A DNA stretch of 64,000 nt, from assembly GCF_003286085.1 (NCBI RefSeq), contig NW_020825312.1, forward strand, positions 4,216,001 through 4,280,000. Reading direction: 5' to 3'. A model generated the notes under the pieces. The model searched no databases and was not told the origin of the DNA. It worked only from the letters and a program-made list of their open reading frames with translations. The DNA is from Drosophila persimilis (lineage: Eukaryota; Arthropoda; Insecta; Diptera; Drosophilidae). Made by a program: the position numbers and the translations under genes. Below are positions 1-14,422 of this stretch, in pieces; the first letter of the stretch is position 1; every line of letters starts with the position of its first letter.

Positions 1-2904
1 TGTTTGTGTTCGGGTTAAGGGTGGGGGCATGGCCACTGCCACTGCCACGGCCACGGCCACGGGTTGGCTGGGCGCCGACTCCGCGTCTGCACAAAGGTCA
101 CGGTCATATCGCTCGTATCGCAAGGCACACACGCCCCACGACTGGGTATGGCTGGGTCCTGGCTACTGGCTCCTGACCCTGACAGGAGCCCAGAGTCAAC
201 AAAGTTGCAATTTTATTGCAGGAGCCGGAGCCGGAGCCGGAGCCGGTGGCAGTGTGGTGGCATGACTGCATGATGCTGCTTTTCTGCTGCTGTTGAATGT
301 TGGAGGTTGGCCGTTGGCTGCCGGCTGCCGGCTGGCTGCACAGGTCCCACGAATGGCGCTGAAATATATATGCAAATTCAGCGATGGACTGTGGACTCGC
401 CTCGACATGGAGCCGATATTGGAGCCATTTGTATGCCTGTCAGGTGGCGTCGAATGGGGCGGCACTCGATTGTTTTGACACCTGAATTCATTCGAAGCGA
501 GAGGTCCCGTCCCGCTGCCCAGTGCCCAGTGCCCGGTGCCTGGCAGCGGCCCAAGTACTTTGAGGGGCCACACATTCGGAGTGGCTCGTGCTATCATCAT
601 CCCCGACCGATGATTGTTTGGTTCACTTTATAATTGCGATTCTCTCTCTTCTCTGGTTTATTTTCTCCTTTTTCTCATATTTTTCAACCGCTTTGTTTAC
701 AATATTCGCTCGCCTTCGTGCGTTTGTTTAGACAATAAAAAACTTGCGCCGTTTCATTTGAAGTTCTGTGGGCCCCCCGCCCGATGATATTTTATGGGTA
801 GTAATAAATGATTTTCGATGGTCGTTCCGCTTGGGTTTTTCGAAGTAAAATCCCACTGTAGAACACATCTTTTGCGTGCTTCAAGACGTTTGCAAAAACA
901 ACAAAATATCTGTAGTTAAGATTCAAAGAAAATCTTTTAATATTTTATTTTATTCAACGATACGTTGAAGGAAGATACACCAAGATTTCTGATCTTGTTA
1001 AGGATTTTCGGGGGTTCTAAAGAAACTCTCGATTTTTCCCTGGGATCCTGGGACTGCAGGGAACGGGTCCTAAGGCCGGTTTCTCGACTGCGGGTCAAGG
1101 TGCTGGTTAGTTGTCGAATAACAGGGTGCTGTAAGGCGCACAAATGTGCTGTAGAGCGCAAAACCCAGGACTGCGTTGATTATTACAAGAAAGATTTCTT
1201 TTAGATGGGACTTAATGCAAGCCCCTTGGATATTCCCATTGAATATACCCCAGATAGGGGTGTACGTTGATGCTTCTTGAACCATTGGATAGATTATTAG
1301 ATACCAAATATCTCGTGCACTTGTGGATGCACTTTGATGGCTATTTTTAGGCGGAATGGAACTGACAGCTGGCCGCCACTTGCAGTCGCATTGAGTGACA
1401 GTTTAATGCAACTTAATCATGCTACTTGGGGCAGCTGCTGGTCAGAGTTCTGCCTGGCTGCTTTGACGTCAGAGACCACCCCCCACCGTTCCCCCCTTTA
1501 GATACACACTTTCCCGGGCCCAGAGCCTCGCGCACTGCAATTGGGCAGCTGGACGGCTGCCTGGGATGGTGGGGAGGGGGAGGGGGAGGGGGGACATGGG
1601 GAATGTGGGCTGCATGTGGGCCTTAATTTGCATAAGAAGTTAAGACGCCAGGCAGGATACAGACACCGCGCGCCAGAAGTCAGAATGCAAAGCTCTTCAG
1701 CTTTTAACTGCCGGGCGGGATGATGATGACGAGAGAGCTTAATGACTTTCGCGTAGGTGGACGGGGCAGGGGGCGGAAGGGAAGGGAAGGAAAGGGGAAC
1801 GGAGCTTTTCCGGGTTCCGTGCATCTGCCTTTTGACATTTGAATAATGTATTTCTCAGAAAGAGCTCGTGGCACTCCTGATTGCAGTTTCTGTGTCCTCG
1901 CCCCCAGACGCCCCCACTCCGCCCACAGCGAATGACGCACATCACACGCACGAAAGGAGTGGGAGTTGCAGGTTACGCCAGGGGTCGGGACATCCTCCGA
2001 AACTGGCAAAAGGTTATACCCAAATAGTCAACAGAATGGAGCCTGCCAATGAAGAAGGAGAGACGGGACCCGAAGAGAGCTTCAATACACCGGATATAAA
2101 GGACTCAAATTTCTTTCTTCTTTCCCTCTTTGAGTTCCTTTTTGCTTTGTTTTATGATAATAGAGCTACCGATTACCCTTTTCGTTAATTTCGACGGAAA
2201 TCGGAATTACGAGAACCTCCAATTTTCCCTAATGCCGTGTTTCTTAGCAGTATATGAGCTAGCCAAACGCTTACTTCAATTACATTCACGGAGGGCCTTC
2301 AACAATAATAATAATAATTATAATAATTTGTAAATCCGATTAATTCTATAGGGAAATGTTGGACATTAACAGTTTGTGATTCAACAGAAATATTTACATA
2401 AATTGAAGATGAAATCTGAATGGAATCATCGTTTAAGACACGTCCTTGGTCTCCCAGCTGGAGCCCCTCGGACGCACAAGCCTGAGAATGCTTAAAAAAA
2501 GCTCGGACCGAGAGTGCAAAAACAAAATACGCATAGAGTGCGCTTGCGCTCGAGCCTAGCTGATAAGGAGGATTTTTCTAAATTCAACATCTGGCTTTAG
2601 GTATCTATCGTCGCTCGATAGCTTGCTCTGGGTCACCACCCCATATTTTGTGCACGTAAATTCTCGATATATCGCGGTTCATCGAGGGGCTTGCCCCCTA
2701 GTAGTACCTATTTCTATTCGGAACTTTTTGTATTATATAAAACAAATTATAAACCGTTTTATCTACATTATAGTGTAGTTAGGAATAGAGTCATAAAATG
2801 CGTAAGACCCTGATAGAGCTATATAAAATGTAATCTATATAAGCGATAATGAGAGCGATATGCCGTGATACTAAGGAGATCTCTTTGTTTGTTGTCGTTT
2901 GCAG
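1..2904 (+). other. Pka-R1: Non-coding DNA, probably Pka-R1 intron
   Basis: I see no coding exon here. The first recognisable Pka-R1 exon starts at 2905 in phase 0 after a good acceptor (tttgcag), and the missing N-terminal dimerisation domain (about 58 residues) is not found in any frame of this stretch. It must therefore lie left of the window, which makes this interval intron. The stretch holds short simple repeats (ccac-gg runs at 35-60, a GGAGCC run at 220-245), a G-rich run at 1570-1592 and an AAT run near 2302-2330. Open frames of 60-134 codons here are low-complexity and have no recognisable domain. Confidence 0.6.
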
Positions 2905-4072
<1,168 letters not shown>

Positions 4073-6080
4073 ATCAAGGACAACAACAGCAGCAGCATAA
4101 AGCACACCACAGCAGCAACCAACAAAACAAACAAACAAACAAACAACAACGCAGCGAACGCCCACAACAAACATCTGCAGCAAAAACAACAGCATCTAGA
4201 TGAAGACGAAGACGAAGACAAAGACGAAGAAGAAGAACCCGTAGAATAAGGGGTTCAATGCTCAGCAGCAAGAAATGAAAATGTCGTAAACACTAAACAC
4301 TATATGAATTTGTAAAGTTAATTGCCTTCCATCCTGTCCCCAAGGGATGGATAGACATAGACCCTTACATGGCGATGTTTGCGATAGGGGAAGAAGGAGC
4401 GGAGAGGGAGGTGAGGACGTATCCAGAGCCCAGGACAAAACTATGTTAATTAATATGATTCTGTATGTTGTGCTGAAAGTTACATATACTATTCGTGTAC
4501 GTGTGTTCTCTGTGCACAGATTGCGGCGGCATGTTCCCCTACGCCCCTACGCGACTCTGCGACACTGGAGCCTGGGATTTCTTTTCGTTGTTTCGCCAGG
4601 CCCCTACTTCTGAATTCTATTCATTCTATTACTCAAAGACTTCTCTACACCTTTCTCTTCCGAAAGAGTCTCGAGCTCTATTTCAAAAGAAAAATCTATT
4701 TGTTCTGCAAATGGAACATGCTGCCACCCAAAACAAAAAAGATGGAAAGAAAACCAAAAGAAAAACGTTTCATTAAATATTCAAAAGATGTCTGAATGTT
4801 TTTGAGCAAAAGAATTAAAACAAAATTACAAAAATATATGTGTATTAAGGAAAATTAGCCACTGACACACCCACACCCACACACACCCACACATACACTC
4901 ACACACACAGATGCGATTGCGGGCGAGAGCTGGGGGAAAAGTCATATAGGAAAAGTGAACGGAGGAGGAGAGCCACAAACGATTTTCTGAACAGTTTTTA
5001 ATTTTAGTAAATTATTTTTAAACCTACAATTTAGCGGCCAACATGAAGTCGGAAAGTTCTATGAAAATATTTAACTGAAATTAAACAGAAAAAAATAAGA
5101 AAAATCCCCTTTTACCCCTCAATTCTTGTTGTTGTTTCTTCACGAACGAAAGGGTTCTGCAATTCGAACTTAGTTCTATTATTATTTTTATTTTTTGTAT
5201 ATTTATGATTTGTTAACCCACTAATTTAAGCTTTTGGCTAACTTTTTTTTTTTTGGAACTGTTATACCTTTGAAATTAGTACAGTTTTTACTCTGTTATA
5301 CACACCCACACACACACACACACATATGTACGTACAAGGAATGCATGCCAAAATAGAGGGTCAACGGAGTATTAAGATATTTGTAAATTAATTCAAAATT
5401 TAAATCAATTAAAGAGAGCGTATACGCACGTGTGTGTGTGTTTGTGTAGGATAGTATAAGTGTGTGTGCGTGTGTGAGTTTCTCATGTCATGTCGCCAGA
5501 AAAACGAAAAGAAACCCGAAAAGAAAACAAGAGAAGTTGCATTTAAAAAACATTCAATACAACAGCCGAAATTTGTGTATTTATCTGCCCGACGGATGGA
5601 CGGTGGCACATTACCTTAAGGCTTCAGCTGTTGCTGCACCACTCTCACACACACACACGCGCACGCACACATACACAAAGAATAGAAAGGAAAAAGGTTG
5701 AATGCCTAGGGGATTCTTAAGAGCCCCCCAGTGGGGCATTAGGAATACACCCCCGTACCCGCCGGCGGGTTAGGCTCAAAGGTCACAGAGAAATATTGCA
5801 AAAAAAAACTAACCTCAACTAAAAAGCAGTGAAAGAGAGGGAGAGAGAGAGAGCTATGGAGAGAGAGAGAGAGAGAGAGGATACAGAGAAATACAATTAA
5901 ATAAAAAAACATAAACTTATCAATGTAAAATCGTATGTACTATATGCCGAAAAAGGAAAAGCAAACTAAAACTGAAAACAACAACAACAAAAAACACTGA
6001 CAAAGAAAAGAAGAAAAAAAAAAAAAAAAAATACACAAAAAATACAACAAGAATATAAGAAATAAATACATTTACATAGA
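4073..6080 (+). other. Long AT-rich 3' UTR / downstream DNA of Pka-R1
   Basis: No gene is supported. Just after the stop come CAGCAGCA and CAAACAAACAAACAAA runs (about 4080-4150) and a GAAGAC-rich patch (4200-4240). CA/GT microsatellites follow at about 4860-4910, 5300-5325, 5430-5475 and 5645-5675, a GA tract at 5840-5880 and an A-run at 6013-6031. Several polyadenylation-like AATAAA/ATTAAA hexamers occur, the last around 6060. I read this as a long 3' UTR plus a short spacer before the next gene; the true cleavage site cannot be seen. Confidence 0.5.
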
Positions 6081-6251
6081 TGTTGCAAAAATCAAGCAAA
6101 GAGAGCGTGCGATATATGGATTGTGAGGCCTGTCCCGGCACCTGGCCACCATCCCAAACCCAAACCCAAACCCAAACCCAATCCCACTGGCACTGCCACT
6201 GCCACTGGCTTTCCCAAATCCGCCCCTCTGTGAATTTGTGTTTCCTGTCAA

Positions 6252-6419
6252 ATGGCAGCTGCCATTCCAATGCTGCTGGACGCCATCTTTCTGATACCCA
6301 GGCTCTTCACCTATGGTCTCATTCTGCTGCTCATCTGCATAATGTGCTTCATTGTGGTCTACATCAGCCACAAGATCTACATCTCCGTCTACGACAATCT
6401 GCCGCTGTCTGGCCACCAA

Positions 6420-6452
<33 letters not shown>

Positions 6453-7016
6453 GCCATTCGCGATTACATCGACTCACCGGTGCGCCATCTGCAGAGTGTC
6501 CAGAGAGCCACCAGCAGATCGTCAGCCCAGCAGACGGCCAGCATGTGTGACCGCTCCATTTCGCTGCAGAACCGATCGCAATTCATCCAGTCGACGACGG
6601 GTAAGACGTGCAGACCAAGCGCTGGACTCTACAACTAGGACATCATTCTCGTTCTGCTTGCCCTTTCAGTGCGGATCACGCTCAGCCTGGAGCCCTGCTA
6701 TCTAGTGGGCATTAAGTTTGACATGAGTCCCAGCCGGCGTTCCATCAGCTTCACGTGCAGCTGCGATCGCGAGCCACCAGTCTGTGTCTGTGCCGCCGTC
6801 ACGGACCGCCCATCTGAATCCGTCCGCATAATCCGCTACTATGACCAGCTCTCCAAGATCTCGCGGCTAAAATTCATGCTCAAGTGCAGCCACAGTCCAA
6901 CCATGCCCACCATGTCCACCATACCCACCATGCTGCGGGAAGAGCAGCCCTCGGATCGCCCTGGACAGCATCATGTGGCGACGGAGAAGTACCCCAATTC
7001 CGGAGACGAACAGTAG
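6252..7016 (+). CDS. Single-pass membrane protein of unknown function (two exons)
   Basis: Exons 6252-6600 and 6670-7016 join in phase 1 across a 69-bp intron (gtaagacg...tttcag), giving 231 residues. I do not recognise the gene. Residues about 17-40 form a strong hydrophobic segment (FTYGLILLLICIMCFIVVYI) followed by HKIY, so a short N-terminus and a long soluble C-terminus are likely. Residues about 57-66 are five Pro-Met pairs encoded by a CCCATG repeat. Next comes a Ser/Gln-rich stretch (RSSAQQTASMCDRSISLQ). The second exon has a Cys cluster (FTCSCDREPPVCVC) and ends with a Met-Pro-Thr repeat (PTMPTMSTIPTM). The ATG is the first of the frame, directly after a stop-rich leader. The next + gene (8486) begins with a related TM motif, suggesting tandem paralogues. 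Confidence 0.8.
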
Positions 7017-7601
7017 GACCGGCTGCCATCGGCACCGGCACAGCATAAAGCACAGCAGCGCAGGCCGATGGAATGACTGTGGAATGTGGGGCATGAAGAG
7101 GGGGGCATCTCGGATGCATCTATAATTAGGTTTTTCATTTTTGATTTTGTGTAGAACTCGTTTCGAGCGCCTGCTCGCTCTCACATCGTGCATGCGATTA
7201 AAGTGGAGTCGTCGTCGAATACTCTATTCATAGTCTAGTCCGCGGAGACAGGCCTCTCTGTGGTTTCAGGGTCGTCCGGCCAGTGGGTCGTCGCTGGGCG
7301 CACTGGGCTCACGCCAGCCTATTAGAATCGCGTGACTGGCAAAGGCATGGTATGGGGTACGTTTTTGTTTTGTTTCAAGTGCGGTGCACAAGGGGGAATG
7401 TACTCGCCTCGCACCTGTGGCACCTGTCTCTGTCAATGTCCCCAAGTCTGGCTATGCGCTTATCATTGTGATTGCGTGGAAACGTTATCAATAGATAAAG
7501 ATGTTCTAGAGCCAAGCCAGTTCTAGAGCTATCCTCCACCTCCCCACGCACCTTATCGCTGGTAATGGCCAAGTCGCAGTGGCCGACCAGAACATCGCTT
7601 C

Positions 7602-7634
<33 letters not shown>

Positions 7635-8485
7635 GTGATCACAATCATCCAGGGTCCCCAAGCAATTTGCTAGACGCCATTTCATTCTTTATTGAGGCAA
7701 CCAATTAAGAAGGCGGCGCTGTTGATTTGATTGCAATGCTCGAGTGAGAGTACGGCTGGAATTCTATGAATTATACTCTCATAAGTCTCTCGCTTGGCTC
7801 CAGGCACGCAGTCAGATGAAAAGCATTGAGCCCTGGTCAAAGGGAAAGCTCCAGAACCTGTCTAATCGCGGTCCAAGTCTCAGATTGTACTCACAGTATT
7901 CGGATTCGGATTCGGATTGCACAAGCCTCTTATCAAAACACAAAAAAAAAACTACTCCCAGACAGACGGCGGAGCACAACAGTCTCTACAGCACCAGCAC
8001 CAGCACCAACACGACGACAAACAATCTGGCAACGAATCGTATACGTAATGCCAAACAAAGTTCCATTCATTTAACTCGATTCGCTCGATTCAGTTCTCAG
8101 GCAGGTGTCAAGCGACGCACACACGACCCACCGACGCGCGGCATTTTATTTTCCAACAGGAACACACACGTACCCCATAATACACCATACAATATACGAT
8201 ACTTAATTAGCATACGCGTTTCAGTTCTGTTTCTGTTTCTGTTTCGGTTCGGTTTGACGTTCTCTGTGTGTCGTCCGGTTGGTCGCTTGGTCGTTTGGTC
8301 GCTTTGTCGTTTGGTCGCTTTGTCGTTTTGGACTGTCTCCCGCGTTTGCCTTTGCTTCCACTGTCACTGTCAAAATATATACTTGCACATTATTTTTTGT
8401 TTCGGTGAGCCGTACAGTACAAAGTATCAGAAAAATTTGAAGCGTGTTCAAGTAAAGAGCAACGACGAAAAAGACGACTATCAAA
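7017..8485 (+). other. Intergenic / 3' and 5' UTR DNA between two small membrane-protein genes
   Basis: The 3' end of the upstream gene may use ATTAAA near 7197-7202. A CAC/CAT trinucleotide tract lies at about 7600-7635. GTTTGGTCGCTTTGTC-type repeats sit at about 8280-8330, just ahead of the next gene, and are probably in its promoter or leader. A 280-codon open frame (7744-8586) crosses this stretch but is out of frame with the real gene at 8486 and is low complexity, so I do not call it. Confidence 0.5.
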
Positions 8486-8689
8486 ATGCTGGATCCCATC
8501 TCGGACACCCCTTTGGTCTTGGCGTATGCATTCATGTCGCTACTGGTGCTCATTCTGTGCTTCATATTGGTCAATGTGGTCCATAAGCTGTATCGCAGCA
8601 TCAACAGCGGCGATCCCATATCGAGTCCGATTTCTACACACGAGCTGAAGACCTCCATAGCGGAGATAGACCCGCTGAAAACCGGTTAA
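8486..8689 (+). CDS. 67-aa single-pass membrane microprotein
   Basis: This short intronless frame has a good Drosophila start context (atcaaaATG) and is followed by TAA. I do not recognise a family. Residues about 9-33 are hydrophobic (LVLAYAFMSLLVLILCFILV), followed by VVHKLYRS and a 30-residue polar tail ending DPLKTG. Aligned without gaps to residues 8-49 of the protein encoded at 6252-7016, it shares about 16 of 42 positions, including the LD-x-I start, CFI in the membrane segment and H-K-x-Y-x-S after it. That supports a real protein and common ancestry. A poly(A) signal AATAAA at 9072-9077 gives a plausible 3' end about 390 bp downstream. The function is unknown; topology is probably N-out or N-in with one helix. 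Confidence 0.78.
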   Translation: MLDPISDTPLVLAYAFMSLLVLILCFILVNVVHKLYRSINSGDPISSPISTHELKTSIAEIDPLKTG

Positions 8690-9574
8690 GAAGGCGCAGC
8701 AGAAGCAGCAGCTGGCGGCTTGGCTCGGCTCAGCTACACATAGAGCGGCGCGGTGCGGTGCGGCGCGGGAGAATCTCAGCGAAGCCCGACGACAGAATGC
8801 TCCGAGTCTTGGAGTCGACAGCTGGCGGTACACCCACGTACCGCAAAACAGACACAGACACAGAAACACAAACACAAACTACTCGTAAACGTAAAACGTA
8901 TCCTGATATAAACTAAAGCAATTAGCCCTAAACTCTGAACATACACTTAGACTTACACTAGCCATAAGCCACTGCCCCCCACCATCGAACTGCGGCGAGG
9001 GGGCAGTCTCTAGTCACCTAAACGTTCTTATTGTCCTAAGGTTAGGTTACATATGCATTATAATGTACATAAATAAACGACTTGAGCATTAAGCAAGCAG
9101 CAATTAAGATCGCGAAGCAAGTGCAGAGTAATTGGGGCTCGTAAACGTCGCCTGATCGAAAGCAAGCGGCATACCCTCCTTATCGTTTGCAGCGTAACCT
9201 GCTATCTATCTACCAAATAGCTTGTGAGTCAAGCGCAATCAATACGTGATAAGAGATAGAGTGTAGTAGAGGGGAGAGCTGCTGTAGGCCCCCCTGGCTT
9301 AGTCATAGATTTATACATAGTTTATTTAAAATAGCATGTTCATCTATAAATGTTGCAATTGGAGCGCAGTTTCAGTTGTTGGCTGCTGAAGCTGAGGATG
9401 AGTGCTGGCCTGTGCAGCTCCTCGTTGGCCCAGGGCCTTGCTTGCATCTCCGACATGAGTGGGGATATCTCATTGGGTTGTTGGGGGACCTGGATGAGCA
9501 TACGTTTAATGGCAGTCAACAGGGATTGTGATCCCAGCTGCTGGTTGGGGGTGTTTGCTGCTGCGGTGGTATCA
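8690..9574. other. Convergent 3' ends: AATAAA (+) at 9072-9077 and AATAAA (-) at 9321-9326
   Basis: This stretch holds the 3' UTR of the small membrane-protein gene and, on the other strand, the 3' UTR of CSN3. The two poly(A) hexamers point toward each other with about 240 bp between them. I see no further gene. A + strand open frame at 9350-9610 is antisense to the CSN3 3' end and is a shadow. Confidence 0.55.
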
Positions 9575-11462
9575 TCAATCTGTGGGATCGCTGTAAAAGT
9601 ACAAAAGTAAAAATTACAAATTCAATAACGGATGTTTGCACACTTACCCTGAATAGGTCTTTGGGTGCTGCGACGTTAGGTCATCATCCTGGCTGCCCAG
9701 AGCCTTTTTCACATACTGTAATTGAAATCAAAGATAATTCAAAGGGATTCAAGCATTTTTGATGGTCGAAAAACCCACCATAGGGTTCAATATGATCTCC
9801 TCTTCCATTTTATTGATTTGTTTAACTAAATCCAGAACCTGCGTTATGTTCGTTTGTACATTTAGGAACATGTCCGGTGAGTTGTATTTCTCTGGATCGT
9901 CTTTGAACAAAACCATGCCGTCCTTTTGATTGATGCTTGCGTAGATTTCCCCCGATTTTATCTGTGGACAGGGACACCCATATGGCAGTATGATCAAACA
10001 GAACCATTTACATTTCACTCACCATGTTCAGGATGTAGCGTTCTGCCTCCGCTGCACCGGACAGCTGCACACGACTGGCAACGTCGCTAAGGGAGAGCGT
10101 CAAGAAGGTTTTCGTGAGCCGCTTAATGTTTCGCTTGTACAAGGAGGTGGCTACCTAGAGACAAAGATCTCGCTAGCGATAATCATTTGGGAAATAGGAA
10201 CAGTCCATCGATCGACTTGCCTGCTTGGCCAGACCCATGTTGCTATCACGCGTAAATGCTTCACTGTACTTGAGGATGAGGATGCGCAGCTCCTCGCTAG
10301 AGGAATTCGCGTACACATTAACCAGATCGTGATAGTGACTGGCCATTGGCTTCATGAAGCGGCCAATAACCTGTGTGTTTTTTGGTATAAACGCTATCTG
10401 TAATTGCCATTGGGATATAGATTAGAGGAAGGTTGGGCAAGATTTTTGATCACAAAGCTGTCTTACATTGCCCTCTACGATGAGCGAAACCATGAGAAAC
10501 TTTTTGTACGCCTCCAGCATAATGTGCGACATGGCCATGGCCGGGGTTGTGATGCACACTTCAAAGAAGTACAGGGCACGATCATAGTCCTTCACAGCCG
10601 TGTAGATCATACCGCCGTAGTAGTAGAACAGCAGAAAGTACTTGGCATCGTTATTAGCGTCCTGCAAGGCAATCGGATTAGAATCAGCTCAAAGTTAAAA
10701 GTGTAAGGCCCTCACCACCGTGTGCTGAGACTGCTGCTGTTGCTGGGTCTTGCACTCGGCGGCCGCCGTGGAGATGTCGGTGATGTCTCCATCCAAGTAG
10801 GTCAGCACCAGATTGAAGTTTTTCGCCTTCAGGCTCAGCAGGCAGAGATCGGCATGTATGGGGGTTAGCTGTGAGTCTATTTGGCGGATCTGGTCAACGG
10901 CCCGCGCCATGATTTTGATGCCCAGAATGCTTAGGTTCTTCTGGACAAGATAGTCCGTGAACAAATGGCAAGTTTCGTAGACTGTGGAGAGGCAAAAAAT
11001 TATAGTGTTCATCTCACAATCAGGTTCTTTTGAGGCCAGCTCTACCCACAGGCGCATATGGCGAATCGCAGTTGCTCCACATTGTTGCGGTGGACAAAGT
11101 CGCGCATCAGCTGAATAATTTGCACGGGCTCCGGATTGGCGGTCGCCGCGCTGTGCAGTTTCGCCAGTAGCACATAGAGCACGCCCAGCGTATGCTGTTG
11201 CACGTCGAGCGTTTCCAGCACATTGTCCAGTATGCTCCAGTTGCGGGCCAAAAGCGACACCGACTCTGGCAGATCGTCGGCCAGCTCCCTGAAGCTGCCT
11301 GCAATCCAAACAGAACAGTCATGCATAAATAAGACGCATAAAAGCAGAGGCGGAGGCAAAAATTCGCAAGTTGCCGGAACACTGGCCGGCTTGCCCCAAA
11401 CACTAACCGGACGCGCTCATCGTGCGCACTTGATTAACAAAGTTTTCTAGTGCGCTCCCCAT
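9575..11462 (-). CDS. CSN3: COP9 signalosome subunit 3
   Basis: Nine exons on the minus strand: 11462-11408, 11298-11050, 10981-10716, 10661-10467, 10397-10221, 10154-10023, 9961-9779, 9715-9648 and 9590-9575. Phases agree throughout and give 446 aa from [18 protein letters not shown] to SGDPTD. This is the length and sequence type of fly CSN3, a PCI-domain subunit of the COP9 signalosome, which removes Nedd8 from cullins. The conserved core is clear: a helical-repeat N-terminal half, then [37 protein letters not shown], and a PCI winged-helix part ([36 protein letters not shown]). The fifth intron starts with GC (CAG|gcaagt), a non-consensus GC-AG intron; the coding join only works there. 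A DREF site lies about 130 bp upstream, as in many housekeeping genes. Confidence 0.96.
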
Positions 11463-13488
<2,026 letters not shown>

Positions 13489-14422
13489 ACAAACTATAAC
13501 TATAACCACAACATGATAAAGACATACTAGCAACTAAAACCTCCAGCATACAGATACACGACACAGGAAAACGATTATTGGTCAGCCAAGAAATTTAATC
13601 CTATTTCCATGGAAAGAAAATATGCTGCCTGCAACCCTAGAGAACCCGAGCAGTAGACGAGTACGTTGTATGTGGGAACGTGAGGCCTGAGAATGTAGTT
13701 TGAAGTAAAGACATTAAGCCTTATTGAATATAATCATAGAATTGCAATGATAGATGTCTCAAGCCAGACGTTCACGGAAGCTCCAGTTTTCACTTTCGCA
13801 AAGACAACGATTTCATTTTCAAAACGGACAGAATTTCCTCGTCGAAATGAAAAGTAAACCGCTTTTTATACAGCAAACATATCTTAATTGCAAAGGGAAA
13901 AATATATGTAAATTATTGATGTATTAAAATATATTTGACACCATTACCAGGGCAATTCTTTTTTATCCAACCTCTTATTTAGGCTTGAAATAGTTTGTCA
14001 GGGCAACAAAATGATTTAATCCGATTTGGTTATCGATAAGTCGGAATAAAATCTGTTACACATCACAGATAATGTGCGCTTAACAGCCCGAAATTGTTCG
14101 CTTCATAGGACATGGGAAAGTGATATATATCGATCAGAAATATTTAAAAAACGGCAAAACCTAAAAACTTAAACGGAACGTTTTGGCTGAAAACGCAAAA
14201 GTAAGTAAAATCCGGAGCCGGACAGTATATAATATAAAAAAACCACGTCGTGTATTGGTAGTGTGCCCTATCGATAACAAAGCCATGCCGTGGATATATC
14301 TAAATTGATAAAAAAAACATCGTATGTCTGCACATCAATGTAATCGATGTTACGGTCGATGTATTATTCTCTAATCCAGTCCAAAAATAGCAATATAATA
14401 ATTAAATGCTGAAAAAAACAGG
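13489..14422 (+). other. 3' region of the Arf-like gene and promoter/leader of the SWT1-like gene
   Basis: No coding region is supported. From about 13780 to 14210 the DNA is recognisably related to 16360-16765, upstream of the zinc-finger gene. TATCGATA occurs at 14031-14038 and again at 14269-14276. The stretch ends with an A-rich acceptor (aaaaaaacag) one base before the SWT1-like ATG. Confidence 0.6.
13985..14206 (+). promoter_or_regulatory. DRE-containing promoter and probable non-coding first exon of the SWT1-like gene (duplicated unit, copy 1)
   Basis: It contains TATCGATA at 14031-14038, then a block running through cttaacagc and aggacatggg, then cggaacgttttggctgaaaa and a donor-like gtaagt at 14201. 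The same order of landmarks is found at 16560-16762. A 5' UTR exon ending at 14200 and spliced to 14422 is the simplest reading. Confidence 0.55.

Noticed and set aside
7744-8586. 280-codon + strand open frame
   Set aside because: It is out of frame with the better-supported gene at 8486, rich in Ser/Thr/Arg from simple repeats, and shows no domain or codon pattern. It is probably a chance frame through a leader.
9350-9610. 86-codon + strand frame at the CSN3 3' end
   Set aside because: Antisense shadow of the CSN3 last exon and 3' UTR.
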